Shown here in pieces: positions 27,375 through 37,212 of a stretch of DNA of 64,000 bases. The notes under the pieces are model-generated. The model worked only from the letters and a program-made list of their open reading frames with translations, was not told the origin of the DNA and made no database searches. The stretch is from assembly GCF_000380165.1 (NCBI RefSeq), contig NZ_KB904635.1, forward strand, positions 62,001 through 126,000, in the 5' to 3' direction. Source of the stretch: Wenjunlia vitaminophila DSM 41686. Its GTDB lineage: Bacteria; Actinomycetota; Actinomycetes; Streptomycetales; Streptomycetaceae. Within the stretch, counting starts at the first letter, position 1; each line of letters begins with the position of its first letter. The position numbers were made by a program, and so were the translations under genes.

Positions 27375-28325
27375 TCAGCGCAGCTTGGGGTCGAGGGCGT
27401 CGCGCACCGCGTCGCCGAGCATGATGAACGCGAGCACCGTGATGCTCAGCGCACCGGCCGGGTACAGCAGCATATGCGGAGCGTTGCGGTACTGCACCGC
27501 GGCCGTGGAGATGTCCATTCCCCACGATACCGTCGGCGCCTCGAGACCGACCCCGAGGAACGACAGCGTTGCCTCCAGGGAGACGAACGTGCCCAGGGCG
27601 ATGGTGGCGACCACGATCACCGGGGCGACGGCGTTCGGCAGGATGTGCCGCAGCATGATCCGGCCGGTGCCCGCTCCGAGCGCCCGTGCCGCCTGGACGT
27701 AGTCCTGCTGTTTGGCGCTGATCACCGATCCCCGGGCGATCCGGGATATCTGTGGCCAGGCCAACGCGATCATGAAGCCCATGACGACCCAGATGGACCG
27801 GCTGTTGATGACCGACAGGAACACCAGGCCGCCCAGGAGGATCGGGATGCCGAAGAAGATGTCGGTGATCCGGGACAGGATGCTGTCCCACCAACCGCCG
27901 AAGAAGCCGGCGAGCCCGCCGAGGATGCCGCCGAGGAGGGCGACACCGACCGTCACGCAGACACCCACGGTCACCGACGCCCGGGCGCCGTAGACGGTGC
28001 GGGCGTACACGTCACAACCCTGGAGGTTGTAGCCGAACGGGTGGCCGGACTCGGCCGTGTGCCGGGACTTGGTGATGTCACAGTCGTTGGGGCTGGTCGA
28101 GGAGAAAAGACCAGGCCATATGGAGACCACGACGAGGAACAGGATGAGCAGGGCGGAGATGACGAACACCGGGTTCCGGCGCAGGTCGTACCAGGCGTCG
28201 CTACCCAGGCTGCGGGCCTTCTCGCGCTTCGGGGCCGCGGTCGCCGCTCCGGTGACGGCCGCGTCCGTGATCGCTCCGGCCGCGCCCACCGGGTCCGGCG
28301 TGGTCTTCTCGATCTGGTCAGGCAT
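27375..28325 (-). CDS. Peptide ABC transporter permease C (first copy, operon 2)
   Basis: The 316-residue DppC-type permease has six membrane segments. Its EAA loop (QDYVQAARALGAGTGRIMLR) and DAVRDALDPKLR end match C'. The ATG overlaps the B permease by eight bases (ATGCCTGA), exactly as at the B'/C' junction. Confidence 0.93.
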   Translation of the reverse strand: MPDQIEKTTPDPVGAAGAITDAAVTGAATAAPKREKARSLGSDAWYDLRRNPVFVISALLILFLVVVSIWPGLFSSTSPNDCDITKSRHTAESGHPFGYNLQGCDVYARTVYGARASVTVGVCVTVGVALLGGILGGLAGFFGGWWDSILSRITDIFFGIPILLGGLVFLSVINSRSIWVVMGFMIALAWPQISRIARGSVISAKQQDYVQAARALGAGTGRIMLRHILPNAVAPVIVVATIALGTFVSLEATLSFLGVGLEAPTVSWGMDISTAAVQYRNAPHMLLYPAGALSITVLAFIMLGDAVRDALDPKLR

Positions 28326-29241
28326 AGCGGATCCTCGGGTCGAGCACGGCGTAGAGCAGGTCGACGAGCAGGTTGGCCAGCAGGAAGATGAGCACCAGGA
28401 TGGTGACGAAGCCGACCACCGTCTGTGAGTTCTGCCGCAGCACGCCGTTCCACAGTTGGAAGCCGACGCCCTGGATGTTGAAGATGCGCTCGGTGACGAG
28501 GGCACCGCCCATCAGCAGGCCGAGGTCCGTACCGAGGTGGGTGACGACGGGGATCAGCGAGTTGCGCAGCAGGTGCACCGTGATCACCCGGCGTCTGGGC
28601 AGGCCCTTGGCCACCGCGGTGCGCAGGTAGTCCGCGCGCAGGTTCTCCACGATCGAGGTCCTGGTCAGTCGGGTGACGTAGGCCAGCGACACACCGGCGA
28701 GCACGAAGCCGGGGACGATCAACTCCGAGAAGTTGGCGTCCGCGGACACCGCGGGGTCGATCACCTTCCACTCCACTGCCAGGAAGTACTGGAGCAGGTA
28801 GCCGGTGACGAACGTCGGGATCGAGATCACGATCAGCGTGAAGATCAGGGTGCTGCTGTCGGCGATCCGGCCGCGGCGCAGGCCGGCGAGGAGGCCGAGG
28901 CCCACACCGAAGACGATCTCGATGGTGATGGCGACCAGGGTGAGGCGGATCGTGATGGGGAAGGCGTGCCCCATCAGCTCGGTCACCTTCTGCCCGTTGA
29001 ACGCGGTGCCGAAGTCGCCGGTGAAGACGTTCCCCATGTAGGTGACGTACTGCTCCCACATGGGCTTGTCGAGGCCCAGTTCGTGTCGCTTCGCAGCGAG
29101 AGTGGCGTCGTCGGGGGTCCGGTCGCCGAAGAAGGCGAGCACCGGATCACCGAGCGCGTAGACCATGATGAAGATCAAAAAAGTGGTCCCGAGGAACACG
29201 GGGACCATCTGGAGCAGTCGTCGTATGACGTAGCGCCCCAT
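28318..29241 (-). CDS. Peptide ABC transporter permease B (first copy, operon 2)
   Basis: The 307-residue DppB-type permease (MGRYVIRRLLQMVPVFLGTT) has six membrane segments and the motif GGALVTERIFNIQGVG. It is separated from the binding-protein gene by 131 bases that contain two hairpins, and it overlaps the C permease. Confidence 0.93.
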   Translation of the reverse strand: MGRYVIRRLLQMVPVFLGTTFLIFIMVYALGDPVLAFFGDRTPDDATLAAKRHELGLDKPMWEQYVTYMGNVFTGDFGTAFNGQKVTELMGHAFPITIRLTLVAITIEIVFGVGLGLLAGLRRGRIADSSTLIFTLIVISIPTFVTGYLLQYFLAVEWKVIDPAVSADANFSELIVPGFVLAGVSLAYVTRLTRTSIVENLRADYLRTAVAKGLPRRRVITVHLLRNSLIPVVTHLGTDLGLLMGGALVTERIFNIQGVGFQLWNGVLRQNSQTVVGFVTILVLIFLLANLLVDLLYAVLDPRIRYA

Positions 29242-29260
29242 GGGGACTCCTTCGAGGCTC

Positions 29261-29316
29261 CGGCACGGCGGCAGCCGGGGCCACTGTGTGGGGCCTCCGG
29301 CTGCCGCCGCGTGCCG
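29261..29316 (-). other. Long RNA hairpin between binding protein A and permease B
   Basis: Arms GGCGGCAGCCGG (29267-29278) and CCGGCTGCCGCC (29297-29308) pair perfectly. The outer hexamers CGGCAC (29261-29266) and GTGCCG (29311-29316) extend the stem past a two-base bulge. Likely an mRNA-stabilising or attenuating structure. Confidence 0.7.
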
Positions 29317-29332
29317 TCATTCGGTCGGCGGA

Positions 29333-29359
29333 TCTCCCGGCTCAGGGTGGGCCGGGAGA
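29333..29359 (-). other. Second hairpin directly after binding-protein gene A
   Basis: TCTCCCGGC (29333-29341) pairs with GCCGGGAGA (29351-29359) over a nine-base loop, 13 bases past the stop of the binding-protein gene. With the hairpin at 29261-29316 it makes a tandem structure. Confidence 0.65.
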
Positions 29360-29372
29360 ATGCTGCCGTCCC

Positions 29373-31043
29373 TTAGCTCTTGACCGTGATGTCGGTGAAG
29401 ACCGGGACGCTGAACGGGTCGAGGGTGACGTTGTCAACCTTGTCCGAGTAGCCCGCGTCGCCGTTCTGGTACCACAGCGTGATGGCGGGGATCTCCTGCG
29501 CGACGATCTTCTCGGCGTCCTGGTAGAGCTTGATGGCCTTCGCGTAGTCCGGCTCGGCGTTCGCCTGGTCGATCAGCTTGTCGAACTCCTTGTTGCTGTA
29601 GAGACCGTCGTTGGAGCTGGCGTTGGTCTTGTACAGCGGGGTCAGGAAGTTGTCGATCAGCGGGTAGTCCATCTGCCAACCGCTGCGGAACATGCCGGAC
29701 ATCTCGTGACCGGCGGCCTGGTTCCGGAAGTCCCCGAAGGTGCCGACGGACTTGACCAGGCAGGCCTTCTCGCTGCCCATCACCTTGTTGATGCTGTTGC
29801 AGACCGCGTCCATCCAGTCCTTGTGGGAGCCGGTGTCCACGTTGGAGGTCAGGGTGACGGTGCCGCCCGGGATGCCGCCGCCCTCCTCGATGAGCTGCTT
29901 GGCCTTCTCCGGGTTGTACTCGCAGTACTCGCCGCACATGTCCTGGGAGAAGCCACCGGACTCACCGAGCACCGGGGAGGTCCAGTCCTTGGCGGGGGTG
30001 CGGGTGTTGGAGAAGATGTTCTCGGTGATCGCCTTGCGGTCGATCGCCATGGACAGGCCCTGGCGGACCTTGAGGGTCTTCTTCTGGTCCCACTTCTTGT
30101 CGTAGAAGGGGAAGGAGACGGTCTGCAGGATGCCCGCGGGCTGGTTGATGTACCGGCCGTTGAGGTCCGTCTCGACGTTCTGGAGCGAGGAGGCCGGCAG
30201 GCCGTCCAGGATGTCCAGGTTGCCGGCGAGCAGGTCGCTGTAGGCGGTGGTGTTGTCGGTGTAGACCTTGAGCTCCACACCGCCGTTCTTCGGCTTCTCC
30301 AGCGCGTACTTGTCGTTGACGCTGAGCTTCATGCCCTGGCCCTTGGTGTACGAGTCCACCTTGTACGGACCGTTACCGAAGGGCTTCTTCAGGTAGTTGG
30401 CCTTGTCCTTGAAGAAGGCGTCCGGCAGCGGGGCGTAGGCCGTGTAGCCCAGGCGCTTCGGCCAGGTCGAGAACTTCTGCTTCAGCTTGACCGTGAAGGT
30501 GCTCTCGTCCACGACCTTCAGACCGGACATGGTCTTCGCGGTCGCCTTGGCGCCTTCCTCCTCCGGGTGGACCGCGTCGTAGCCCTCGATGTCGGAGAAG
30601 AAGTACGCGTTGGCCTGCGCGTTGTCCAGGAGAGCGCCGTAGTTCCAGGCGTCCACGTAGTTCTTCGCGGTGACCGGGGTCCCGTCCGCGAAGGTCCAGC
30701 CGGACTTCAGCTTGACGGTGAAGGTCTGGGAGTCGGTCGAGGTGATCTTCTCCGCGTTCGCCTCGAAGGCCTCCCCGGTCTTCGGGTCGTACTCCATCAG
30801 CTTGGTGAAGATCATGTCCATGACCTTGCCGCCCTGCACCTCGTTGGTGTTGGCCGGCTCCAGCGGGTTCTGCGGGTCGGTCCAGTACGCGCGGACGACG
30901 CCGGCGGAGTTGGCGTTCTTGCCCTCGCTACCGCCCTTGGACTCGTTGTCACCGTCGTCGTCCCCGCCGCCACCACAGGCGGTGGCAGCCAAGGCGATGA
31001 CAGCAGCACTCACGACCCACTTAGCACGCGTCGATCCGCGCAT
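29373..31043 (-). CDS. Peptide-binding lipoprotein A (first copy, operon 2)
   Basis: The 556-residue SBP_bac_5 protein has a signal peptide with Cys23 as the probable lipid anchor (ALAATAC), then an Asp/Gly/Ser linker. It is lysine-rich and its codons look highly adapted, fitting an abundant protein. ATG 31043 follows GAGGAGG; an upstream in-frame start is less likely. First gene of the eight-gene operon. Confidence 0.93.
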   Translation of the reverse strand: MRGSTRAKWVVSAAVIALAATACGGGGDDDGDNESKGGSEGKNANSAGVVRAYWTDPQNPLEPANTNEVQGGKVMDMIFTKLMEYDPKTGEAFEANAEKITSTDSQTFTVKLKSGWTFADGTPVTAKNYVDAWNYGALLDNAQANAYFFSDIEGYDAVHPEEEGAKATAKTMSGLKVVDESTFTVKLKQKFSTWPKRLGYTAYAPLPDAFFKDKANYLKKPFGNGPYKVDSYTKGQGMKLSVNDKYALEKPKNGGVELKVYTDNTTAYSDLLAGNLDILDGLPASSLQNVETDLNGRYINQPAGILQTVSFPFYDKKWDQKKTLKVRQGLSMAIDRKAITENIFSNTRTPAKDWTSPVLGESGGFSQDMCGEYCEYNPEKAKQLIEEGGGIPGGTVTLTSNVDTGSHKDWMDAVCNSINKVMGSEKACLVKSVGTFGDFRNQAAGHEMSGMFRSGWQMDYPLIDNFLTPLYKTNASSNDGLYSNKEFDKLIDQANAEPDYAKAIKLYQDAEKIVAQEIPAITLWYQNGDAGYSDKVDNVTLDPFSVPVFTDITVKS

Positions 31044-31451
31044 GGGTTGCCTCCTCAAGAAATTCAGTTAGGGACAGGTGAGAGGCCATCTCTTCGCTGA
31101 CACCCCTGACAGCGAAACGCGGCTTCTCCTGCTCGTGAGTCGGCGCTCCCCTGCGCGTGACCCATTGACCCGAGCTCAACGCGTTCAACTATCAGGCACG
31201 GGGAGCCGACTGTGTATCTCCTTAAGGTCTCGTTTTGATCACACGCCGCATGCATTGATCCCGAAATTCGGGCATACGGAACATTGACAGACAGGTACGA
31301 ATCGGTCCGATAACGTAATTGCCGGACGTGGCGGTTCGATTATCGAACACGCTTCATCACGCTCCGTCGCTCCGAGGGAGCACATGCTCTACCTCGAGAG
31401 GGGTGGCGAGTCGGCAGTCTACGCGCAGAGACTGCGGGGTGTCACATGGGT
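31044..31451. other. Promoter region of peptide operon 2
   Basis: This is the most AT-rich gap in the island, consistent with a strong regulated promoter reading left. No unequivocal minus-strand -35/-10 pair was picked. TTGACA at 31284-31289 is on the + strand and leads nowhere. CCCGAAATTCGGG at 31260-31272 is a perfect palindrome and a candidate operator. Confidence 0.45.
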
Positions 31452-31485
31452 CCGCCCCCACAGTGACGAGTCACTGTGGGGGCGG
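31452..31485 (-). terminator. Terminator of typA
   Basis: A 16-bp perfect inverted repeat, CCGCCCCCACAGTGAC (31452-31467) with 31470-31485 and two central bases, lies 17 bases past the typA stop. In RNA the loop would open to about six bases. Confidence 0.8.
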
Positions 31486-31501
31486 GGACCTGGGACGATT
31501 C

Positions 31502-33364
31502 TCAGCGCTTGGACCTGGCCAGGGCCCGGCCGCGCTCCTTCTGGTCCAGCACCACCTTGCGGATGCGCACCGTCTCCGGAGTCACCTCGACGCACTCGTC
31601 CTCTCGGCAGAACTCCAGGGCCTGTTCCAGGGACAGCTTCCGCGGCGGAATGAGCTTCTCCGTCTCCTCCGCGGTCGAGGAACGCATGTTAGTGAGTTTC
31701 TTCTCCTTGGTGATGTTCACGTCCATATCGTCGGAACGAGAATTCTCACCAACGATCATTCCCTCGTACACCTCGGTGGACGGCTCCACGAAGAGCACCC
31801 CGCGCTCCTGGAGGTTCATCATGGCGAACGCGGTGACGGAACCGGCCCGGTCCGCCACCAGGGAGCCGCTGCTGCGGGTGCGCAACTCGCCGAACCAGGG
31901 CTCGTAGGACTCGAAGACGTGATGCGCGATTCCGGTGCCCCGGGTGTCGGTGAGGAACTCGGTGCGGAAGCCGATCAGGCCGCGGGACGGGACGACGAAC
32001 TCCATCCGGATCCAGCCGGTGCCGTGGTTGGTCATCGTCTCCATCCGGCCCTTGCGGACCGCGAGGAGCTGGGTGATGGCCCCCAGGTACTCCTCGGGGG
32101 CGTCGATGGTCAGCCGCTCGGTCGGTTCGTGCCTGCGGCCGTCGATGGTCCTGGTGACGACCTGGGGCTTGCCCACGGTGAGCTCGTAGCCCTCCCGGCG
32201 CATCGTCTCCACCAGGATCGCCAGCGCCAGCTCGCCCCGGCCCTGCACCTCCCAGGCGTCCGGGCGGTCGGTGGGCAGCACCCGCAGCGAGACGTTGCCG
32301 ACGAGTTCCCGGTCGAGCCGGTCCTTGACCAGCCGCGCGGTCACCTTGTGACCCTTGCCGCCCCGCCCCACCAGGGGGGAGGTGTTGGTGCCGATGGTCA
32401 TGGAGATGGCCGGCTCGTCCACCGTGATCAACGGCAGCGGACGCGGGTCCTCCGGGTCGGCCAGCGTGTCGCCGATCATGATCTCCGGGATGCCGGCGAT
32501 GGCGATGATGTCCCCAGGACCGGCCTCGGTCGCGGGCTTGCGCTCCAGCGCCTCGGTGACCAGCAGTTCGGTGATCTTCACCCGCTCCACCGAGCCGTCG
32601 TGGCGGCACCAGGCCACCTGCTGGCCCTTGCGGATCGTGCCGTTGTGGATGCGGCACAGGGCGATCCGGCCCAGGAAGTTGGACGCGTCCAGGTTGGTGA
32701 CGTGCGCCTGCAGCGGGTGGCCGGACTCGTAACTGGGGGCGGGAATGGTGTCCAGCACCGTCTGGAAGAACGGCTCCAGGGTGTCGTTGTCCGGCAGGGA
32801 GCCGTCCTGGGGCCTGTGCAGCGAGGCGTGGCCCTCCCGGGCGCAGGCGTAGACGATGGGGAACTCGATCTGTTCCTCGGTGGCGTCCAGGTCCATGAAC
32901 AGCTCGTAGGTCTCGTCCACGACCTCGGCGATCCGGGCGTCGGGGCGGTCCACCTTGTTGATGCACAGGATCACCGGGAGCTTGGCGGTGAGCGCCTTGC
33001 GCAACACGAACCGGGTCTGCGGCAGCGGCCCCTCGGACGCGTCCACCAGCAGGACCACGCCGTCCACCATCGACAGGCCGCGCTCCACCTCGCCACCGAA
33101 GTCGGCGTGACCGGGGGTGTCGATGATGTTGATGGTGATGGGGTCACCACCGTCCTTGGGGTGGTACTTCACCGCGGTGTTCTTGGCGAGAATGGTGATG
33201 CCCTTCTCGCGCTCCAGGTCGTTGGAATCCATCACCCGGTCGTCCACGTGCTGGTGCGCGGCGAACGCACCCGCCTGTTTGAGCATGGCGTCCACCAGGG
33301 TGGTCTTGCCATGGTCGACGTGGGCGACGATGGCGACGTTGCGGATGTCGTTGCGCGTGGGCAT
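31502..33364 (-). CDS. typA: Translational GTPase TypA/BipA
   Basis: This 620-residue ribosome-associated GTPase starts [21 protein letters not shown]1 is [11 protein letters not shown]3 DTPGHADF and G4 NKVD. The EF-G-like domains II, III and V and the BipA C-terminal domain follow (ending RALARSKR). The ATG at 33364 matches the family N-terminus; a frame open 33 codons further upstream is not conserved. TypA acts in ribosome assembly and stress adaptation. It lies directly downstream of lpqW, as a reordered version of the mycobacterial pair. Confidence 0.95.
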   Translation of the reverse strand: MPTRNDIRNVAIVAHVDHGKTTLVDAMLKQAGAFAAHQHVDDRVMDSNDLEREKGITILAKNTAVKYHPKDGGDPITINIIDTPGHADFGGEVERGLSMVDGVVLLVDASEGPLPQTRFVLRKALTAKLPVILCINKVDRPDARIAEVVDETYELFMDLDATEEQIEFPIVYACAREGHASLHRPQDGSLPDNDTLEPFFQTVLDTIPAPSYESGHPLQAHVTNLDASNFLGRIALCRIHNGTIRKGQQVAWCRHDGSVERVKITELLVTEALERKPATEAGPGDIIAIAGIPEIMIGDTLADPEDPRPLPLITVDEPAISMTIGTNTSPLVGRGGKGHKVTARLVKDRLDRELVGNVSLRVLPTDRPDAWEVQGRGELALAILVETMRREGYELTVGKPQVVTRTIDGRRHEPTERLTIDAPEEYLGAITQLLAVRKGRMETMTNHGTGWIRMEFVVPSRGLIGFRTEFLTDTRGTGIAHHVFESYEPWFGELRTRSSGSLVADRAGSVTAFAMMNLQERGVLFVEPSTEVYEGMIVGENSRSDDMDVNITKEKKLTNMRSSTAEETEKLIPPRKLSLEQALEFCREDECVEVTPETVRIRKVVLDQKERGRALARSKR

Positions 33365-33547
33365 GCTCGCTGAAACTTCTCTCGAGAGTCGGGGTCTCGG
33401 CTGGTGCCCTGGTGATCTGCCGCACTGCTGACCTGTCGCACTGCCGCCCGGACGGGCGGGCACCGCCTCGGCTGCGTTCCATGGTACGGGGGAGCACGGG
33501 CGTGCGGCGCGCCGCCCACGCCCCGCGGGGCGGGCCGGGGGCCGGGC

Positions 33548-35530
33548 TCAGGAGCCCTTCCCGCGGGCCGCACGCTCCTCGTCGGCCGCGCGGAAACCGA
33601 TGTCCTGGTAACGGGGCGTGACGAGACCGAAGGCGCCGGCGTTGGCGACGGTCCCACGGACCGCGACCAGCTCGGGTCGCTGGTACAGGGGCACCGAGTG
33701 GGCGGCGGCCCAGATGCGCGCGTCCGTCCGCACGGCCAGGCCGCGGGCCTCCTTGGCGTCCAGTTCCGTCACCGCGTGCTCGAAGAGCTGGTCGATCTCG
33801 TCGGTGCCGACCCGGGCGTAGTTCTGCTCGATGACCAGCGACCCGTCCGCCGCGGGCAGCGGCTTGGCGTAGATCGACCGCGCGTCGGTGGCCGGGTAGG
33901 CGGTGCCGGGCCAGGAGAACAGCGCCAGGTCGAACGCGCCCGTGGCGAGGTGCAGCGGGACGAACTCGTCGCTCGCCACCTGGGTGATCTCGGTGCGCAC
34001 CCCGACCCTGGAGAGCATCCTGGCGATCTGGTCGGCGACGCCGCCGAGCAGCGAGGCGCCGTCGGGGAGCAGCAGCCGCAGGGTCAGCGGCCTGCCCTGC
34101 TTGGTCCGGACCGCAGCCGGTTCCACCACGGTCACCGGGTGCCGCAGGCCGGACTCAGCGGGGGCGTCGCCCCCGGCCACGCGTCCGCTGTGCGGGGTGT
34201 GCCGGGGCCTGCCGTCCGGGACGCCCCGCCTCGGCGGACCGGCCGCCGGGGCCCGCGTCTGCCGGGTGCCGGCGGGGGCCGTGCGCCAGCCGGAGGCGTT
34301 CAGCAGGGCCATGGCGTGTTCACGGCTGTGTCCGCCCAGGACCGCGCTGTTGTCCTGGTACCCGTCCTGGTGGGGCAGGAACAGGTGGTTGTCCAGGGTC
34401 CGCACCGGCAGCCGCAGCGGCCTGAGCACCGAGTCGGCGATGGCCCTGCGGTCGATGGCCCGGGCGACCGCGCGGCGCACCCGCTCGTCGGCGAGCGGTC
34501 CTGCCTGCCCGTTCAGGGTGAGCTGGGTGGACGCGGCGCCGGTGGACCGTCGCACGGTGACCCCGGGCAGCGCGGCGGCCCCGGCCACCGGGTCCACCCG
34601 GCCGGCGGCGACGGAACCCCCCGTCGCACCGGGCCCGGGGTCGCCGGGGGCGCTGCGCGCGGGCCGCGCCGAGGTCGCGGGCGCGGCGGCGGTCGCCGTC
34701 ACCGGCTCGAGCTCGGCGAGGTCCACCTCGTTGCGGCGCAGCGCGGCGACCCTGCGGTCCCGTTCGACCTGCACCAACACCAGCCGGTCGAGCTTCGCCG
34801 GCTTGCCCCACCACCGGCCGTTCCGCGCCAGGGTCACGGCCCTGCGGTCGCCGGTGCGGTCGATCTCCCGCACCCGGAACGGGCCGGCGGTCTCCTCCAG
34901 GTGGTCCCGCGATTCCCCGTTGAACGCGCGGGGGCTCGCGGTGACCGAGCGCGGGTACAGGGGGGTGAACAGCGAGCGCCAGTCCGCGTAGGGCCGGTCG
35001 AAGGTGACCTCGACCTCCTGCGGCGACTCGCCCTGCTCGACCTTCCTGATCTGCTGGTAGCCGTCGTTCCTCGCCGGGCGGTAACCGGAGTGCATCCCGG
35101 ACAGCGCCCGCCACTGCGCCGCGAAGTCCTCGGCGCTGATCCGCCGACCGCTGGTCCACCGCGCCCGGGGGTCGAGCCGGTAGACCACGACCTGCCGTGG
35201 ACCCCCGGTACGGAGCTCGACTCCCCGGAGGTAGTCGTGGTTGGGTCGCGGGCGACCACGCTCGTCCAGGGTGAACAGCGCCGGCAGCACGGCGCCCGTC
35301 ACCCTCGCCGTCTCCGCGGTGGCGTCCACCTGGTACGCGTTCAGGGTGGCGGGCACCGCGTCAACCGCCCAGCGCAGGGTCCCCCCTTCCTGGACCACGT
35401 GGCGCGGGACGGCACCGATGTCCGAGGCGAACGGAACCGGGGTCGGTCTCGAGCAGCAGGCCAGGGCGGGCGACAGCACGACGGTGAGCAGGGCGGCACC
35501 GACGCGGGCAGGGCGTCCCTGCGGGGACAT
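33548..35530 (-). CDS. lpqW: LpqW-like substrate-binding lipoprotein
   Basis: The 660-residue SBP_bac_5-fold protein has a signal peptide and a probable lipobox (ALACCS, Cys25). There is no permease or ATPase beside it. Its sequence (GGTLRWAVDAVPATLNAYQV) and its typA neighbour match LpqW, which in mycobacteria helps set the balance of phosphatidylinositol mannosides and lipoarabinomannan instead of importing peptides. Two low-complexity inserts (Ala/Pro/Arg-rich, about 277-325 and 425-465) interrupt the fold. The start follows GAGGAGGAG. Confidence 0.82.
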   Translation of the reverse strand: MSPQGRPARVGAALLTVVLSPALACCSRPTPVPFASDIGAVPRHVVQEGGTLRWAVDAVPATLNAYQVDATAETARVTGAVLPALFTLDERGRPRPNHDYLRGVELRTGGPRQVVVYRLDPRARWTSGRRISAEDFAAQWRALSGMHSGYRPARNDGYQQIRKVEQGESPQEVEVTFDRPYADWRSLFTPLYPRSVTASPRAFNGESRDHLEETAGPFRVREIDRTGDRRAVTLARNGRWWGKPAKLDRLVLVQVERDRRVAALRRNEVDLAELEPVTATAAAPATSARPARSAPGDPGPGATGGSVAAGRVDPVAGAAALPGVTVRRSTGAASTQLTLNGQAGPLADERVRRAVARAIDRRAIADSVLRPLRLPVRTLDNHLFLPHQDGYQDNSAVLGGHSREHAMALLNASGWRTAPAGTRQTRAPAAGPPRRGVPDGRPRHTPHSGRVAGGDAPAESGLRHPVTVVEPAAVRTKQGRPLTLRLLLPDGASLLGGVADQIARMLSRVGVRTEITQVASDEFVPLHLATGAFDLALFSWPGTAYPATDARSIYAKPLPAADGSLVIEQNYARVGTDEIDQLFEHAVTELDAKEARGLAVRTDARIWAAAHSVPLYQRPELVAVRGTVANAGAFGLVTPRYQDIGFRAADEERAARGKGS

Positions 35531-35812
35531 GGGCGCTCCTCCTCGGGGCCGCGCGGGGCGGCACCGTGGTCACAGGGTCTGGGGATCACTGAAGGCGATG
35601 ACTGCCCGACCGTCGCGGCAACACTGCGCACCCCCCGGCAAGGTCACCCGACCGGAGCAGCGTCCGTCCCCGGTAGGGCGGCTCTTCGGCCAATCCCACC
35701 CGTGCGGGGGACAAGTGCCGGTCCTGCCCCTTCACAAGCACGGGCAAACCGCGCGACACTCGCTTGCGCGTGATGTGCACCACACCGCACTCGTCGGAGG
35801 TGAGGGAACGCC

Positions 35813-36106
35813 ATGTCCCTGCACGACGACCTGACCCGCGTCCAACGCACCGTGGACGACCTGGTCCGCTCGGTGGGCCGCTTGGAGCACCTGCTCGGCC
35901 ACGGCCTCGACATACGCAGGGTGCGCACGGACGCCGACCACCTGCGCGAGAGCGTGGCGTTGCTCAGGGACGCGACACGCGACAGCGGCACGGGGTCGGC
36001 GGCGGACACGATGGTGATCATCCCCGACGCCCCCTACGACCCGACCCTGTGGCGGGGCGCCGAGGACGAGGGCATCGGCTCGCCGCACGGGCAGGCCCGG
36101 CCGTAG
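35813..36106 (+). CDS. Small conserved hypothetical protein with coiled-coil N-terminus
   Basis: The 97-residue product follows GGAGGTGAGG. Residues 1-55 form an amphipathic, probably coiled-coil helix (HDDLTRVQRTVDDLVRSVGR). The C-terminus MVIIPDAPYDPTLWRGAEDE looks like a conserved peptide motif. No membrane segment or cysteine. It is divergent from lpqW and lies 137 bases before the sdh operon. Function unknown. Confidence 0.7.
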   Translation: MSLHDDLTRVQRTVDDLVRSVGRLEHLLGHGLDIRRVRTDADHLRESVALLRDATRDSGTGSAADTMVIIPDAPYDPTLWRGAEDEGIGSPHGQARP

Positions 36107-36243
36107 CCGACCGCTCCCCCGTACTCCGCGCGTGGCACCCGACCCCGCGTCCCCCCGCTGCGGCCGTCACCGCCCCGCCCGCGGGCAGGCCCCGCCTCCC
36201 CGCACGGCGGCACGGGCGGTGACCCGCCTATTCGGAGACCCCC

Positions 36244-37140
36244 TTGGCAACCGAAATCCACACCCCACCCGACCCCGACAGCTCCCCCGGCGGTCCCCAC
36301 GACCCCGCCCCCGCCCCGAGCCGCCCGCCCCGGGCCGCCAGCGGTCCGGGCGGCGTCAACGCACCGGGGCGCGCCGCGGTACCCGTGCGCCACCTGCGGA
36401 CGGACCGCTGGTGGCTCCCGCCCCTGGCGACCGTGCTGGGGCTGACGGCGTTCGTGGTCTACTCGACCTGGCGCGCGTTCGCCGACACCGACTACTACGC
36501 CGGGCCCTACGTCTCCCCGTTCTACTCCCCGTGCCTGGCCTCGAACTGCACCGAGATGCAGTCGGGCAGCGCGGACTGGCACCTGGTCGGCGACTGGTGG
36601 ACGCTGTCCCCCGCCCTGCTCGTCCTGGTCTTCCCGCTGGGATTCCGGCTGACCTGTTACTACTACCGCAAGGCCTACTACCGGGGCTTCTGGGCGGCGC
36701 CCCCGGCCTGCGGGGTGGCCGAGCCGCACGCGAAGTACACCGGCGAGACGCGGTTGCCGCTGGTCCTGCAGAACGTCCACCGGTACTTCCTGTACTTCGC
36801 GGTGCTGGTCGCCGCGGTCCTCACCTGGGACGCGGTGCTCGGTTTCCGCGACGCCGAGGGCGACTGGGGCCACATGGGCGTGGGCACCCTGGTGCTGTGC
36901 ACCAACGTCCTGCTGATCTGGGCGTACACCCTGTCCTGCCACTCGTGCCGGCACCTGGTCGGCGGGCGGCTGAGGCACTTCTCCCGGCACCCCGTGCGCT
37001 ACCGGATGTGGGGCTGGGTCAGTCGGCTCAACCGCCGGCACATGCTGCTGGCGTGGTGCTCACTGACCACCGTGGCCCTGGCGGACCTCTACGTGTACCT
37101 GGTGGCCAACGGTGCGTTCGACGACCCCCGGTTCTTCTAG
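36244..37140 (+). CDS. Succinate dehydrogenase membrane-anchor subunit (Sdh1 type)
   Basis: The start is TTG 36244, six bases after GGAG. The 298-residue protein has a disordered Pro/Ala-rich 45-residue N-terminus and five membrane helices (about 58-77, 120-141, 177-195, 212-233 and 266-288). Histidines in NVHRYFLYF and CHSCRHLVGG are possible haem or quinone-site residues. It precedes the flavoprotein and iron-sulfur genes, the order of the mycobacterial Rv0249c-Rv0247c (Sdh1) set, and should anchor the enzyme and reduce menaquinone. Confidence 0.85.
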   Translation: MATEIHTPPDPDSSPGGPHDPAPAPSRPPRAASGPGGVNAPGRAAVPVRHLRTDRWWLPPLATVLGLTAFVVYSTWRAFADTDYYAGPYVSPFYSPCLASNCTEMQSGSADWHLVGDWWTLSPALLVLVFPLGFRLTCYYYRKAYYRGFWAAPPACGVAEPHAKYTGETRLPLVLQNVHRYFLYFAVLVAAVLTWDAVLGFRDAEGDWGHMGVGTLVLCTNVLLIWAYTLSCHSCRHLVGGRLRHFSRHPVRYRMWGWVSRLNRRHMLLAWCSLTTVALADLYVYLVANGAFDDPRFF

Positions 37141-37212
37141 TCGCCGCGGTGGCGAACCGGTCGGTACGGCCGAACTCCGATGCTCCGAAGCGTGGGAAAG
37201 GGATGGACAGCT

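Noticed and set aside
31284-31310. TTGACA followed by GATAAC on the + strand as a promoter
   Set aside because: The spacer is 19 bases and no + strand gene follows, since typA and the peptide operon read left.
33364-33463. TypA start at 33463
   Set aside because: The extra 33 residues are unlike any TypA. The family begins at MPTRNDIRN, position 33364.
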